Shown one piece after another: positions 23,206-33,378 of a stretch of DNA of 64,000 bases (its first letter is position 1; the number at the start of each line of letters is the position of its first letter). A program made the translations under genes and the position numbers. The notes under the pieces were generated by a model. That model had not been told where the DNA came from, ran no database searches, and saw only the letters and a program-made list of their open reading frames with translations. Source of the DNA: Isoetes taiwanensis (Eukaryota > Streptophyta > Lycopodiopsida > Isoetales > Isoetaceae); assembly GCA_021234155.1 (NCBI GenBank), contig JAJEKV010000010.1, positions 10,964,511 through 11,028,510 on the forward strand, read 5' to 3'.

Positions 23206-24889
23206 TTTCAAATATGTACAGTGGCAGCAGCTAGCTGCTGGTTTCTTGATGTTGGGTTATGGCTGCATATGATTTAGCTGCATGTGCTTCGTTCATTGGA
23301 GCTTATTAGGTTCAGGCTTGGGCTTGATCGAACCACTGGCATGTGCACGTATTTGCACATTTTGGTGTATCCATTGTTTATAATGCGATAATTTAATGGT
23401 TTAACAATGGTTAAAACTTAAAAAAAAAATACAAAAGGTTGCACTTAGACAGGGGCATTTTAATAATTCGTCTCAGGGGCAAAACATGGGTATTCTTAGC
23501 AGACAGGGGCATTTTAACAATTTGTGAAAATACAGGGGTATTTTTATAATTTTCCCATAAAATAATGAATTTGCTAGGCGTGGAAAATAAAATATTTTAT
23601 ATAATGATTTTTTTGTCAAAGGTCGAGATAGACGGCACGCATCTTGATCCGAGTCCTTAGATCTTATTGATCTTTATTTAGCGTTCGATTAACTCAAAGA
23701 TGAATGGTATAGATGTTGATCCTAGTCCTATGATATTACCGGGCTACTAAAATGAAGGGTCGAGATTGAACCGAGATTATCCGCCATTGTGCATCTTGTG
23801 TTTCTTTCTCCGCAGCTATGGCGCTATGCGCGCAGCAGAAAGCTATGGCGATGGTAGTTCCGGGCCGGCTATGGCGATGGTAGTTCCGCCGCCATGGCGA
23901 TGGCGTATCTCCGCAGATCCGGATGGCTATGGCGATGGCGATCCGCAAATGGGCTATGGCGCGGTCGGGCGATGGCAAACATGTTTTTCCATTCTAGTTT
24001 TACCCTAAAAACAGCCGGGCAAAGATTTCGCCAGATTTGATTCTCAAGGAGCCGGGCTTTGCTTGTCCTTCAAGGAATGCGTAAAAGAGAAAGCAATGAG
24101 GGCTTCCGACCCAACTTGAAGCTCCAACTGTGCAAATCCGGCAGTCGACCCTACTTGAAGCTCCATTTGTGTTATTTTCAGATTCGTTGGAGCTGATGTC
24201 GTCTTTAATCTTAGGATCATCAGCATTTGAATGCCTCACCCGCTTTGTTAAAAGGAAGAATGAGAAGAGGCGACTACTTCATCGGGCCGACCAGATGCCA
24301 TTGCTTTCCTCGCAACTCCTTCATCGGGCCGACCACTACCAAGGTACGCCTGAATTTTTATATTGGTTTTGCTTTGCTTTTGTGTTGTTACCGCTAATTT
24401 CATGCCTTGCGCTGGTCTCGCATGAAATGCCAAAAAAAATTTGGACAGCTTGTTATTTCTAAGACTTATTTCAATCTCAATGTCCCTCTCATGAAGGCCT
24501 CCACCCATGTTCATGGCATCTCCGACAGCTTTTACTTGAATGACCCTTCAAGATCAGGTTAATGAGTTTCAAAGGCCATTGCAAAATCCGTAAGATTATC
24601 ATACATCCGAATCTTGTAAACAGATTGCAAATACAGCCTTTTAGAGGTCCAAAGGATTGAATAATAAAGACAAGAAATGTAATGGTTTGAATGATTTGTA
24701 TTTTATTTCCTTTTGTTTTTTCTTTCATTCAATAAGGATGATCATATTATTTGTCTCAATGCCTTTGTTTTACTATGAAGAATTCAAAATATTCACAATA
24801 TACCTTTCATTACAATCAAGAATTCAAATATTCAAAATATATGAATGTCTTGACTATTGAATAAGAGCTAAACAACAACAAATACAATC
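23206..24889. other. CACTA interior, GC-rich block but no recognised gene
   Basis: Contains a short GC-rich repeat at 23,815-23,975 made of GGCTATGGCGATGG variants. At 24,270-24,335 the phrase CTTCATCGGGCCGACCA occurs twice about 50 bp apart. No convincing protein is encoded. Confidence 0.45.
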
Positions 24890-26438
24890 CCCAAAGATAA
24901 AAGGAATAGGTTTGGTTTTTTTGAACTAAACAATGTTAGGAAATTAAAAAAAAAAAAAAAGCATATCTCTTTTTAAGGAAACAACGTTAGTAATTTAAAA
25001 CAACGTTAGATTGCTTAAAAGCATATATATTTTTGAAGGAAACAATGGTAGGTTGCTTAAAAACAATATATAGAAACCAAATTTGTACCCTAAAAACCAC
25101 ACAAGTTTTCTAATTGTAATAACTACACTTAAAAACTACACCTTTCTACATGTGGATATTTTTTAAACTATGTTATTATATAGTAAAAACAACACTTGAA
25201 AACAACTACTATTCACGCTGATATTCTCGTTAAACCACATGTTGATTTTTAGTAAAAACAACTACTATCTTCAAAACCATATGTTGATATTCTCAGAAAA
25301 CACATGTTACAAAAAAAAAAAACACCTAAAAAACAATGCATTGATTTTTTTTTCAAAAGGTCACAATTTTCTATGCATAGACTTTTTAGCCAAAAACTAC
25401 ACGTTGTTTCTAGCATTTTCGAACAATACAACAGTGGGCTTTTAAGTGTTGTTTTTCTTCAAAAAAGATAAAAAAAAACTACACATAGAGCTTAAATTTG
25501 GGGTTAGTGTGATGCTCATTCTCTTGTAGTGGTTGGATCTAACCGCTGAAGTTATTTTTCACTTAATGTAAAACAATACGATACATTCCCAAAGTTGAGC
25601 ACACAAACAATATTCCGTGTGGTGGAGCTTTGCTTAAGAAATATCCTCAAAAAAACCATACTTCCTTAAGAAATAGCTGCGTAAAAACTACGCCACTTCA
25701 GAAAATCACACTTCTGTAAAAAAAAAAAAACCACTTAAAAACTACACTAAAAACCACACATCAAAAAACCATACTTACTTTAAAAAATAGCTACGTAAAA
25801 ACTATACCTAGTTATATAAACCACACAAAAAAAAATCATATTTCCTTAAAAATAGCTTCTTAAACACTACACCTAGTTATAAACTACACCACTTCAGAAA
25901 ACCATACTTCATTAAAAAATAGCCACTTAAAAACTACACCCGCTTATAAACCACACTTCAAAAAACCATACTTCTTTAAAAAACAGCTATTTAAAAACTA
26001 CACCCACTTATAAACGACACCTCAAAAAACAACACTTCGATTAAAAAAAATCATACCACTTCAGAAAACCATACTTCCTTAAAAAACAACCACTTAAAAA
26101 CTATACCTCCTTATAAACCACACTTCAAAAAACTATACTTCCATAAAAAACGACTCTTAAAAACTACACCTAGTTATAAATTACACCTCAAAAAACAACA
26201 CCTTCTTAAAAACAACACCCCCTCAAAAAAATAAGCAACACTTCTTTAAAAAAAACGACACCTCAAAAAAAGACCACACCTTCAAAAAAAAAAAACTATA
26301 GCTCCATAAAAAAACCTACACCGCCTCCTTAATAAACCACACCTCCACATAACCACATGTAGATTTTTTGGAACAACGACATGTTGTCTTTTTGTTACTG
26401 TTGTTTTTAGGTGTGGTCCCAGAATTGGGGTGGTAGTG
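24890..26438. repeat. Right subterminal repeat region of the CACTA element
   Basis: Array of AAAAACTACACC, AAACCACACTTC and AAAACCATACTTCC units separated by A-runs, most regular at 25,640-26,330. At 25,531 a distinct terminus, minus-strand CACTACAAGAGAATGAG, is embedded. It resembles the transposon end at 6584 and suggests that another CACTA-like end lies inside this one. Confidence 0.65.
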
Positions 26439-26441
26439 AAA

Positions 26442-27035
26442 ATTTGTGTTGCAAGTCTTCGTAGCTCGACCTCCTTGCCCTCCGGAGCGCTCTATTGGCC
26501 TGCAGGTCGACACTATGTTAGTACCATTTTAATTATTAATAAATTTTTTGGTTATATGGTGACCACCCCACCTATCTACATGGATGCATGGCTAATCTCC
26601 TGGCGTAGGAAGAGGGTGAATCTTCCATTATGGCCGTGGAGACAGCGCCTATATGCCTATATGCCGCTCATGCCTACACCTTTAGTTGCCCAGCGTGGAG
26701 GATAGGTCCTTCCCGTATATGGGGCGTGAAGGCCAGATTCCTCCTATCAAAGCATATATGGGGCTAGAGGTGCTTTTCCTATCAAGGCATTCCTCAATGA
26801 CCTCCTTTCTCTCGAGGTTGTCTACTTCCGTGGAACAGAAGTAGACTTTCTAATCTACCTTCCACTCATCCAGGCGGAAACGCGGTCATGCCCACATTGA
26901 CATTTCACCACGCCCTAGAGATCACCGTAGTGGTCTCATCATCGGTAACAACGCATGCAACCCATACCTAGCATAGGTTGCATGCGTAGATTAATCTTAA
27001 CTACACATAGAATTAATCTACACAAATCGACATGC
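26442..27035 (-). other. Chromovirus 3' non-coding region with a conserved hairpin
   Basis: Lies between the integrase stop and the PPT, and continues after the CACTA insertion at 14,807-15,104. It matches 41,790-42,430 on the opposite strand. It holds the inverted repeat GTCTACTTC / GAAGTAGAC at 26,820-26,846; the second family member has the longer form (12-bp arms, 3-base loop) at 41,960-41,986. Retention in both copies suggests a structured 3' RNA region. No ORF is recognised. Confidence 0.6.
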
Positions 27036-28545
27036 CTGAGCCGATTTCTTCGGAGATGACATTGCCGTCCCATTGCTCTATAAACTGTGGGTACTGCTTT
27101 ACTAGATCTTTCTTAAGTACCCATGTCGCGTCTTCCACTGGCAAGTGTTTCCACTTGACCAAATATTAGAGAAACTCTGATCTCCTCGTTTTCTTGAAGG
27201 CCTTATCAAGAATCAATTCTGGAACTACTTCCAGCTGCTCCTCCATCATTTCCAACAACGTTGGAGTGTCCAAGACTTCGTCTAGATTTGGAGTGTGCTT
27301 CTTCAACAAACTTACGTGGAATCCTTATGAATCTTTAGGTGTGTTGGCAAATCTAACTTGTAGGATTGATTACCTACTCTCTTGACTATTCTGAAGGGTC
27401 CAGCCCACCTTGGAGCAAGCTTCTTGCAATTTTCGATGCGGAGCTTCGCCTGCTTCACCTTGATCTTGAGCCATACATCATCTCCAACTTCGAACTATCT
27501 GACTGTCCAATGCTTGTCGGCGATGCTCTTTTGTCGACTCCTTGCTGCCAGGAGATATCCTCGAACTTCTTCCACTAGCTGCTGCATGTCGGCCAACATC
27601 TGCTGCGAAACTTCTACTTTTGACACGGGGTTGTGCCAAGTGTCTGGAGTTAGGCATTGATAGCCGTAATTGATCATAAACGGCGACATTTGGGATGATT
27701 CTTGCTTGGTGCTATTGTAGGTAAACTCCACCAAGTGAATAAATTCTTCCCACATACCTTGCTTGTTCCGCATATAGTTCCGTGAGCATGTCCTCCGTAA
27801 TCCTCGCTGGTCCGCCTCCGCTTGGCCATCCGTCCGTCTGAGGATGATATGTCGTGCTCATGGATAGCTTCGTCTGAATTGTCGCAAAGAGGTCTTGCCA
27901 AAAGGCGCTCATGAATTTCGGATCCCTGTCGGAATAATCTCCCTTGGCATGCCATGAAGCCTGAAGATCTCTTTTGTGAAGAGCTTCGCTGTATCCATAG
28001 TGGTGTCTGTGGTCCTGCAAGGCAAAAATGTGCCATCTTTGACAACTTGTCGACCACTACCATCAAAGCCGCCCTTCCCTCTTACGGTCCCTTGGGAGTC
28101 CCGCGATGAAATCCATGCCGATGACCTCCCATTTGGCGCTTTGGCACCGCTTAATGGCTCTAATGCCCCCGAATTCGGCTGCTCGCTGCTTGTCGACATA
28201 GCCGACATTCCTTGATGTAGCGAAGCTACCGCTTCTTCATTCCCGCCAATAATAGCCGTTGTGTACTTTGAAATATGTTTTCATGAATCCCGCGATGGCC
28301 AGCTTATTGGACTGTTGCGGGTCGTGGAGGATCAATTTCCTTACACCCGATGACTCGCACGCACAACTTGTTCTTATGGTACAAGAGATTACCTTCCTTC
28401 TTAAAATTTTTGAAGGCTTCCCGCCCTTATCTGTTTTTGCTTCCCCGCGATAAACTTGCCCATACTTCCTTGAAGTCCATATCCGTTGGCAAGGACTCTT
28501 CAATCTTCTTCCCCGGTCGCCGAAAGCGCCGAAATTGCATTGCAA
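27036..28545 (-). pseudogene. Chromovirus integrase with C-terminal chromodomain
   Basis: Read on the minus strand. The zinc-binding N-terminus lies at 28,545-28,237 (YKEGNL-type start, RKLILHDPQQSNKLA, then KTYFKVHNGYYWR). The catalytic core is 28,208-27,712, with [28 protein letters not shown] and [10 protein letters not shown], in several frames. The C-terminal domain (27,773-27,360) has [17 protein letters not shown] and then KLAPRWAGPFRIVKRVGN. A chromodomain follows at about 27,240-27,060, with YLVKWKHLPVEDATW and KDLVKQYPQFIEQW. Chromodomains on integrase define chromoviruses and direct insertion towards marked chromatin. A TAA interrupts the chromodomain just before YLVKWK (CAA to TAA would explain it), and there are several frameshifts. 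Not functional as read. Confidence 0.88.
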
Positions 28546-28559
28546 TGCACTCTAGTTGT

Positions 28560-29116
28560 CGGGGTGCCTTGAAAGCATCCCGCTACCACATTGAGCTTTC
28601 CCGGCTTGTAGACTATATCAAAGTCATATTCCTCGAGGAACTCCATCCACCTTCGCCTCGATTAAGGTGTGGTTATGGAATACATACCGAGACTCGATGG
28701 TCTCAGATCCAATTGGAACTTTCTTCCCAAGAGGTAGTGTCTTCAAATTCTAATGCCCCGACAACCGCGAGCAATTCCTCGATCATGGTGGGTAGCGCTG
28801 CTTCGCGCCGCTCATCTTCCCGAATCATACGCTACCACACGCTTTCTTGCATGAGCACCGCACCCAGAGCTATCTTACTCGATCCAGAGCTACAAGCTTA
28901 TCTTTCTCTCGGTCCGCAGGTTAAGATCGGGGCGCTTGTTAAAGCTTCCTTCAACAATTCAAACCCTCGCTTGGGCTTTCTTGTGCCAATGCTCTGCCCT
29001 AATCTTTTCACCTTCGCCTCGTTAAGTCCGTTAGCGGGGCCGCTTATCTTAGCAAAAGTTCTTCACTTAACTTCCTCGTAGTACCACCGCTAGGCCGAGA
29101 AAACTTCACCTCATGC
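28560..29116 (-). pseudogene. Chromovirus RNase H region
   Basis: Minus strand carries the RT connection motif (FAKISGPL-like, then FELLKEALTSAPIL) near 29,040-28,940, and the RNase H end MEFLEEYDFDIVYKPGKLN near 28,640-28,590, in several frames. RNase H would remove the RNA template during reverse transcription. The segment is separated from the RT by the 29,117-30,180 insertion. The long plus-strand frame at 28,350-29,081 is its antisense shadow. Confidence 0.7.
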
Positions 29117-30180
29117 ACATTCTTCGTGCCGCCATCGACCGCGATCGATCCGAGACATCGGATCGCCATTCTAGAATGGGACGAGCATGCATGTCATGCA
29201 TGCATGCATGGCGGCGCATGCCCGCTTTGGTTGGGAGTTCGCTATTTCAGCGCATTTCTCGCGATCCACGCCCCATCGGGCCTTCCTCTTCTCACCAGCA
29301 TCTTTATTCTCTTTGAATTGTTTCCGTGCGGGGAGGGGCTTCTTCCCTGCCCGGTTTAGCCAATTTGGCGCCTCTTTCATGCTATCCTTACCGCCTTTGG
29401 CCTCGGCCCCCGTGACCTTCGCCCCTCGATCCTAGTTTGTAAGGGAAGTTCTCTCGGTAGTCGGGCGGTTTGTTGGTTTCTTATGCAGTCCCATTCTAGA
29501 ATCGCATCGATCCGGTGACATCGGATCGCCATTCTAGAATGGGACGAGCATGCATGTCATGCATGCATGCGCGGTGGCGCATGCCCGCTTTTGGTTGGGA
29601 GTTCGCTATTTCAGGCGCATTTCTCGCATCCACGCCTCATCGGGCGCTTCCTCTTCTCTCGCCAGTTACCTTATTCTCTTTGAACCCACCCTCCCCTTCT
29701 TTGTTTATTATATTTTGTACAAGTTCCCCGTTATCATGTTTTTCCACCTACCGGATGATGTTTTTTTTCCACCACCGGGTGATGCTATTCTCCGTATGTT
29801 TTCTCGCTTTTGTTGTGTTGGTGATGTGCGTGTGGTTGGCGAAATGCATCTGCTTCGACTTCTCCATGCGGGGTTTTTGGGAGCCATTCTATGCCTTTAC
29901 GCTTGTCTAAGCCCCTTGCCGGCTTATCACTAGGTTTTTCCTAAAACCCGAAAGGGCGGGTTTTTTAATCCCGGTGATAAGCTTTCGGCAGGTACATCAG
30001 CCACTCATCTATTAGCATTGTATTTTTTTGGGGTCCAAATGATATAATTGGATTTTCCCTTTATTTTTCGTGGGTAGTTCGCATGTGTGCGGCTACCCAC
30101 TGTCCACCATTGTAGAAAATCTGCTGAGATGAATGAGAAGCCTATCTATGGCGGTTTGTTGGTTTCTTGCGAGTCCCATT
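29117..30180. mobile_element. About 1 kb insertion with internal direct repeats inside pol
   Basis: The retrotransposon frame stops at an EAVILEW motif (about 30,180) and resumes with KNVHEVKFF-like coding at about 29,120. The intervening DNA is foreign to pol. It has two ~170-bp direct repeats (about 29,140-29,310 and 29,493-29,665) that share CATGCATGTCATGCATGCAT. A second repeated phrase, GGCGGTTTGTTGGTTTCTT, occurs at 29,465 and 30,150. The palindrome ATTCTAGAAT marks both edges and both repeats (29,172, 29,490, 29,531, 30,179). An inverted pair CTTATCAC / GTGATAAG flanks 29,925-29,983. I cannot assign it to a known transposon class; it may be a rearrangement. Confidence 0.5.
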
Positions 30181-31273
30181 CTAGAATCACTGCTTCAATC
30201 TTGGCGGGATCCGTCAAGATTCCATCTGTTGAGATCACATGACCAAGGTATTCCACCTTCTCCGTTGCGAAGTGGCACTTCGACAACTTGGCATACAACT
30301 GGTGCCTCTTCAACTTCTCCAGCACTCTTCTCAAGTGTTGCACATGCTCTTCAAGGGATCTGCTATACACTAAAATGTCGTCAAAGAATACAATCACAAA
30401 GGTGTCTAAGAACTCCCTGAAGATGTCGTTCATGAGCCTCATGAACGTCGCAGGGGCATTTGATAAACCGAAAGGCATTACCGTGAACTCATAATGCCCA
30501 TACTGCTATCTAAAGGCGGTTTTATGGATATCTTCTTCCTTAATCCGGATTTGGTGATAGCCCGACCTTAAGTCGATTTTGGAGAAGACCTTTGCCCCTT
30601 GAAGCTGATCCATCAAGTCATCTGATCTGGGAAGCACATACTTGTTCTTAATGGTGTGCTTGTTCAACTGTCTATAGTCTATGCACATCCTTAAACTGCC
30701 ATCCTTCTTCTTGACGAAAAGAATGGGCGCTCCAAATGGTGAGACACTAGGTCTGATGAAGCCTAGGTCGAGCAACTCCTGCAATTGCTTCTTTAGCTCC
30801 GTCAACTCCTGCGTCGTCATTCTATATGGGGCCTTACTTGTCGGCTTCGTTCCCGGTTCGAGTGCTATCTCACACTCGACTCCCCTGTAAGGAGGGAGGT
30901 GCTCGATCTCATCTGGGAAGAGACCGTGGAATTCCATGATCAACTTAGCTATTTGCTTTGGCAACTTGCTGAGCACTTTGTCTTCTTTGCTTTCTTCTGA
31001 CTCCGGCTCTTCAATCTCAAGCTTGAAGATGTATGCTACCTGCTCGCTCTTGATGCACTTGAACAGCCATTTAGAAGACATACACTGCATGATGGGAACA
31101 ACTTCTTTACCTGTGATCTCAATGATCTTGCCGTCGGGCATTGGGAAGGTCACCTTCCGCTTTCCACAATCAATGATGGCCCCCGCTGGTCCAAGATACT
31201 CCATTCCTATGATCAAGTCGTACTTGCCAATGCCCATTACTTCTGCCCCCATCCGGATATTAATCCCTGGCAA
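30146..31273 (-). pseudogene. Chromovirus protease C-terminus and reverse transcriptase
   Basis: The first part (31,273-31,050) is the end of the aspartic protease ([20 protein letters not shown]). The RT follows: an [19 protein letters not shown] block, [20 protein letters not shown], the first catalytic Asp in [15 protein letters not shown], and [18 protein letters not shown]. The DD pair sits in [14 protein letters not shown]. The frame continues into the thumb ([17 protein letters not shown]) until the insertion at about 30,180. One in-frame TAG lies at about 30,506, just after HKTAFR, so the ORF appears as two pieces (31,273-30,506 and 30,478-30,146). Order and motifs are typical of Ty3/gypsy. 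It would copy the element's RNA; here it is interrupted. Confidence 0.92.
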
Positions 31274-31318
31274 GTCGATGTCGAAGTTAATTCTCTTGCC
31301 TGCTGTCTGCCTTACTGC

Positions 31319-31640
31319 TCAACTTGCTAAGACAACAGGCCTCGGCTTCGACTTCAGTGATTTCATCTTCAACATTTCAACCATTCTGGGGGATGCAAAG
31401 TTATGGCTACTTCCCGACTCTATCAGGACTATGAAGGACTTGGCCTTGGCCTTCCCTACTTTGGAAATTACCTTATACTGATTCTCTGCTTGCTCAGATC
31501 TATTATGCAAAGATATGACACTCACCCCGGATGTAGTCGCTGGCTGCCTCGCTGCCGCCGCCGCCGTGAAAGTGTCCCAATCTCCCAACTCGCTTAGCGC
31601 TGCACTCATGATGTAGGGGCGCTTCGCTGTCCTCCGGGCC
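31319..31640 (-). pseudogene. Chromovirus aspartic protease N-terminal part
   Basis: Minus strand reads SFIVLIESGSSHNFASPRMV. This is the retropepsin active-site region, normally (L/I)DSG(S/A)(S/T). Here the catalytic Asp is Glu (codon GAG), which would abolish or severely weaken cleavage of the polyprotein if the base is real. The ORF runs from 31,771 and its upstream end overlaps gag remnants with a damaged zinc knuckle. Confidence 0.75.
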
Positions 31641-32876
31641 TGGCTGGAAGCACCCGGCAAAGCCGCTTTTCTATGCACTCCCTCGCCTCTTTTCCTTGGG
31701 CATCGCTGGCAAAAAGGGATCGCGACCGCTTTGGAGTAGTTTGACCCTTCCCGCTTGTCCTTGAAGGACACCTCGCTTCTTCTCCCCGCCGCTTCCCCGC
31801 ATTGCCACCATATGGGGCTCTAGCCGACTCGGGTTGGCTGCCCTAGGGCTATAACCGTCATTGCCTTGCCTTTATCCCCGTAATACCGCCGCCTCCTCGC
31901 CAAATATTCTAAGGTCACGCCCTTTGAAAGCTTATTGCCTTGACTCGCTTCGATATCGCCTTAGGGTTTATTGCCCTTACAAGCTTTCAGTGATCTCCTC
32001 ATTCAGCCCCTCAATGTAACTCTCCACCGCATGCTTTTCACCCAACTTTGGCACATAAAGCCTTAGCCTCATGAATTCCTCTCAGAGTAATTCGACTGAT
32101 TTATTTCCCTGTTGGTAACCTATAGAACTGGCGTGATCATGCCGGACTTGTGCTCTCTTGGGACGAATGGCGCTTTGAAGGCTTTAGCAAACTTCCCGAA
32201 CCCGCAAGCATTCCTACTCAAGCCATGGGCCTTTTAAGCGCACTCTTCCATCAAATGCGTATGCCCCCTTCGTGTTGGTTGTTGCCACCCCGCCTTTATC
32301 CTTGTCCTTCATACCATAGGCGCGCCATATTTCACTCATCTCATCGAGCCAAGCCTCCGCCTCCATGCCCGACTGCTTCACCGAGAATTGCTCGAGCTTC
32401 CCCGCCTTCCAAACATTTCCCAATGCAGAAGTCTACCTTCTTCTCCGTAGTCGAGGCTCGTGTCCCTTTGTCGCCCATCTGTGGTATCCCTCTCTCGCCT
32501 TCCATCCGAGTGTTCTTCTGCCTTCCATCCGCTCGTCCCGGCCTCGCTTTTCCTCTTCCTGAGTTCGAGTCTGACCGAGCTTGAGCCTGAGGATTCCGAG
32601 CTAGGGGACCTCCTTCTCTTTGCTCTTCTTCTTGTCCCTTCCTGCTTTCCCGAAGCCGATGCTTGTGGCAACCGAAGCGCTGCCCTCTCAACCTACTCCT
32701 CGCCAGCGCCGAGAGCCTTTATCCGCCGAGGTCCGGCCCTCATCCGCGGATATTTCCTCTTCTGGGGTCATGGGTCCAAATTCTTCATACAGGTTCCTTG
32801 CCGGGGGTGAACTCTGTTCTTCCATATGGTCTCGGCATTGTCGTTCCCCTGAGCCTAGGCCTCTAGCTGCATACAC
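31641..32876 (-). pseudogene. Chromovirus gag remnant
   Basis: Scattered minus-strand frames together form a gag-like protein. It starts near 32,876 (MYAARGLGSGERQCRDHMEE, and MEEQSSPP just inside). A basic, Ser/Arg-rich stretch follows at 32,700-32,450. The capsid-type block EAEAWLDEMSEIWRAYGM lies near 32,360-32,300. A Cys-containing basic region near 31,720 could be a decayed zinc knuckle. Gag would form the particle around the element's RNA. The frame changes at least four times. The plus-strand Ser/Pro-rich ORFs here are antisense shadows. Confidence 0.65.
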
Positions 32877-33042
32877 AAGTAATTCATGGCTATGTGGTTA
32901 GTTTAACTTGTTCTCTTGCATTATTTATGTTTGTTGGTATAGTTGGGGAACAAGACACATCAACAAAACATTTAAAGTGCAAAAGAAATTATATTTATAT
33001 TATATAATATTTTTGTACAAAATCTCCGGGATCAAGAGTCTA

Positions 33043-33378
33043 CTAGTCTTGAGATCGCCGGTAAGATGGGTTGTCCTCGAGGAACTTCTTAACTTGGGCC
33101 GTTCCTACCGAGCGTCCCAAGTTCTTGAGGACGTTGGTTGATGACACGCCTTGCAAAGCTCTCACTAATTCTTCTACCCTGCGGTCGGAGGTGTAGGCCG
33201 CGGTTACCGCCAATCTTCCCTGCCGTCGGTGGGGCACGACGAAGTCGAAGAGGTCAAGTGCCATTGCTCTCTTGACTAGGACAGCATAGTCGACATTTGC
33301 CGCTATTTGAGCATGTCTGCCGAAGCCCGAGAGTGCATGACACTCCTTCTTCACCCCGGGGGCTGAATTTGCGGTGTA
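33043..33378 (-). pseudogene. H2A-like histone fold at the end of accessory ORF 2
   Basis: 112 codons, open from just after the TGA at 33,379-33,381 and stopping with TAG at 33,043. It has no ATG of its own and follows a frame break, so I read it as the C-terminal domain of ORF 2. The match to H2A covers the fold. GFGRHAQI corresponds to the H2A segment from loop 1 (GKYAERV). A helix of alpha-2 type follows (DYAVLVKRAMALDLFDFVV). GRLAVTAAYTSDRRVEELVRALQGV aligns without gaps to the loop 2-alpha 3-docking segment of H2A, with about ten identities in 25 positions, including the Glu-Glu-Leu and Gly-Val steps. The spacing from alpha 2 to the Gly-Val is within two residues of H2A. The last 20 residues (KKFLEDNPSYRRSQD) are unlike H2A. 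No acidic patch or SQEY tail is evident. Other histone-fold proteins are possible, but H2A fits best by eye. Confidence 0.6.

Larger units (their letters stand above)
15108..26438. mobile_element. 11.3 kb CACTA-type transposon nested in the chromovirus
   Basis: Left end CACTACCACCCCAAAACTAGG (15,108); right end, read inward, CACTACCACCCCAATTCTGGG (26,438). These are terminal inverted repeats of about 20 bp or more starting CACTA. The target duplication is AAA (15,105-15,107 and 26,439-26,441). The related chromovirus copy at about 42,440 is an empty site: it has four A residues where the filled site has three plus four, so one 3-bp duplication is accounted for. Both ends have about 0.8-1.5 kb of subterminal repeats (ACTACAC/GTGTAGT types), as in CACTA elements. 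No CACTA transposase was recognised, so it is probably non-autonomous. The interior holds satellites and unassigned sequence. Confidence 0.78.

Noticed and set aside
22666-23277. ORFs with repeating HLGSNMPRWLKHA-like peptides
   Set aside because: They follow the minisatellite period and exist in several frames on both strands.
28350-29081. 243-codon plus-strand ORF
   Set aside because: It is antisense to the chromovirus RNase H/integrase region, which reads as known protein on the other strand.
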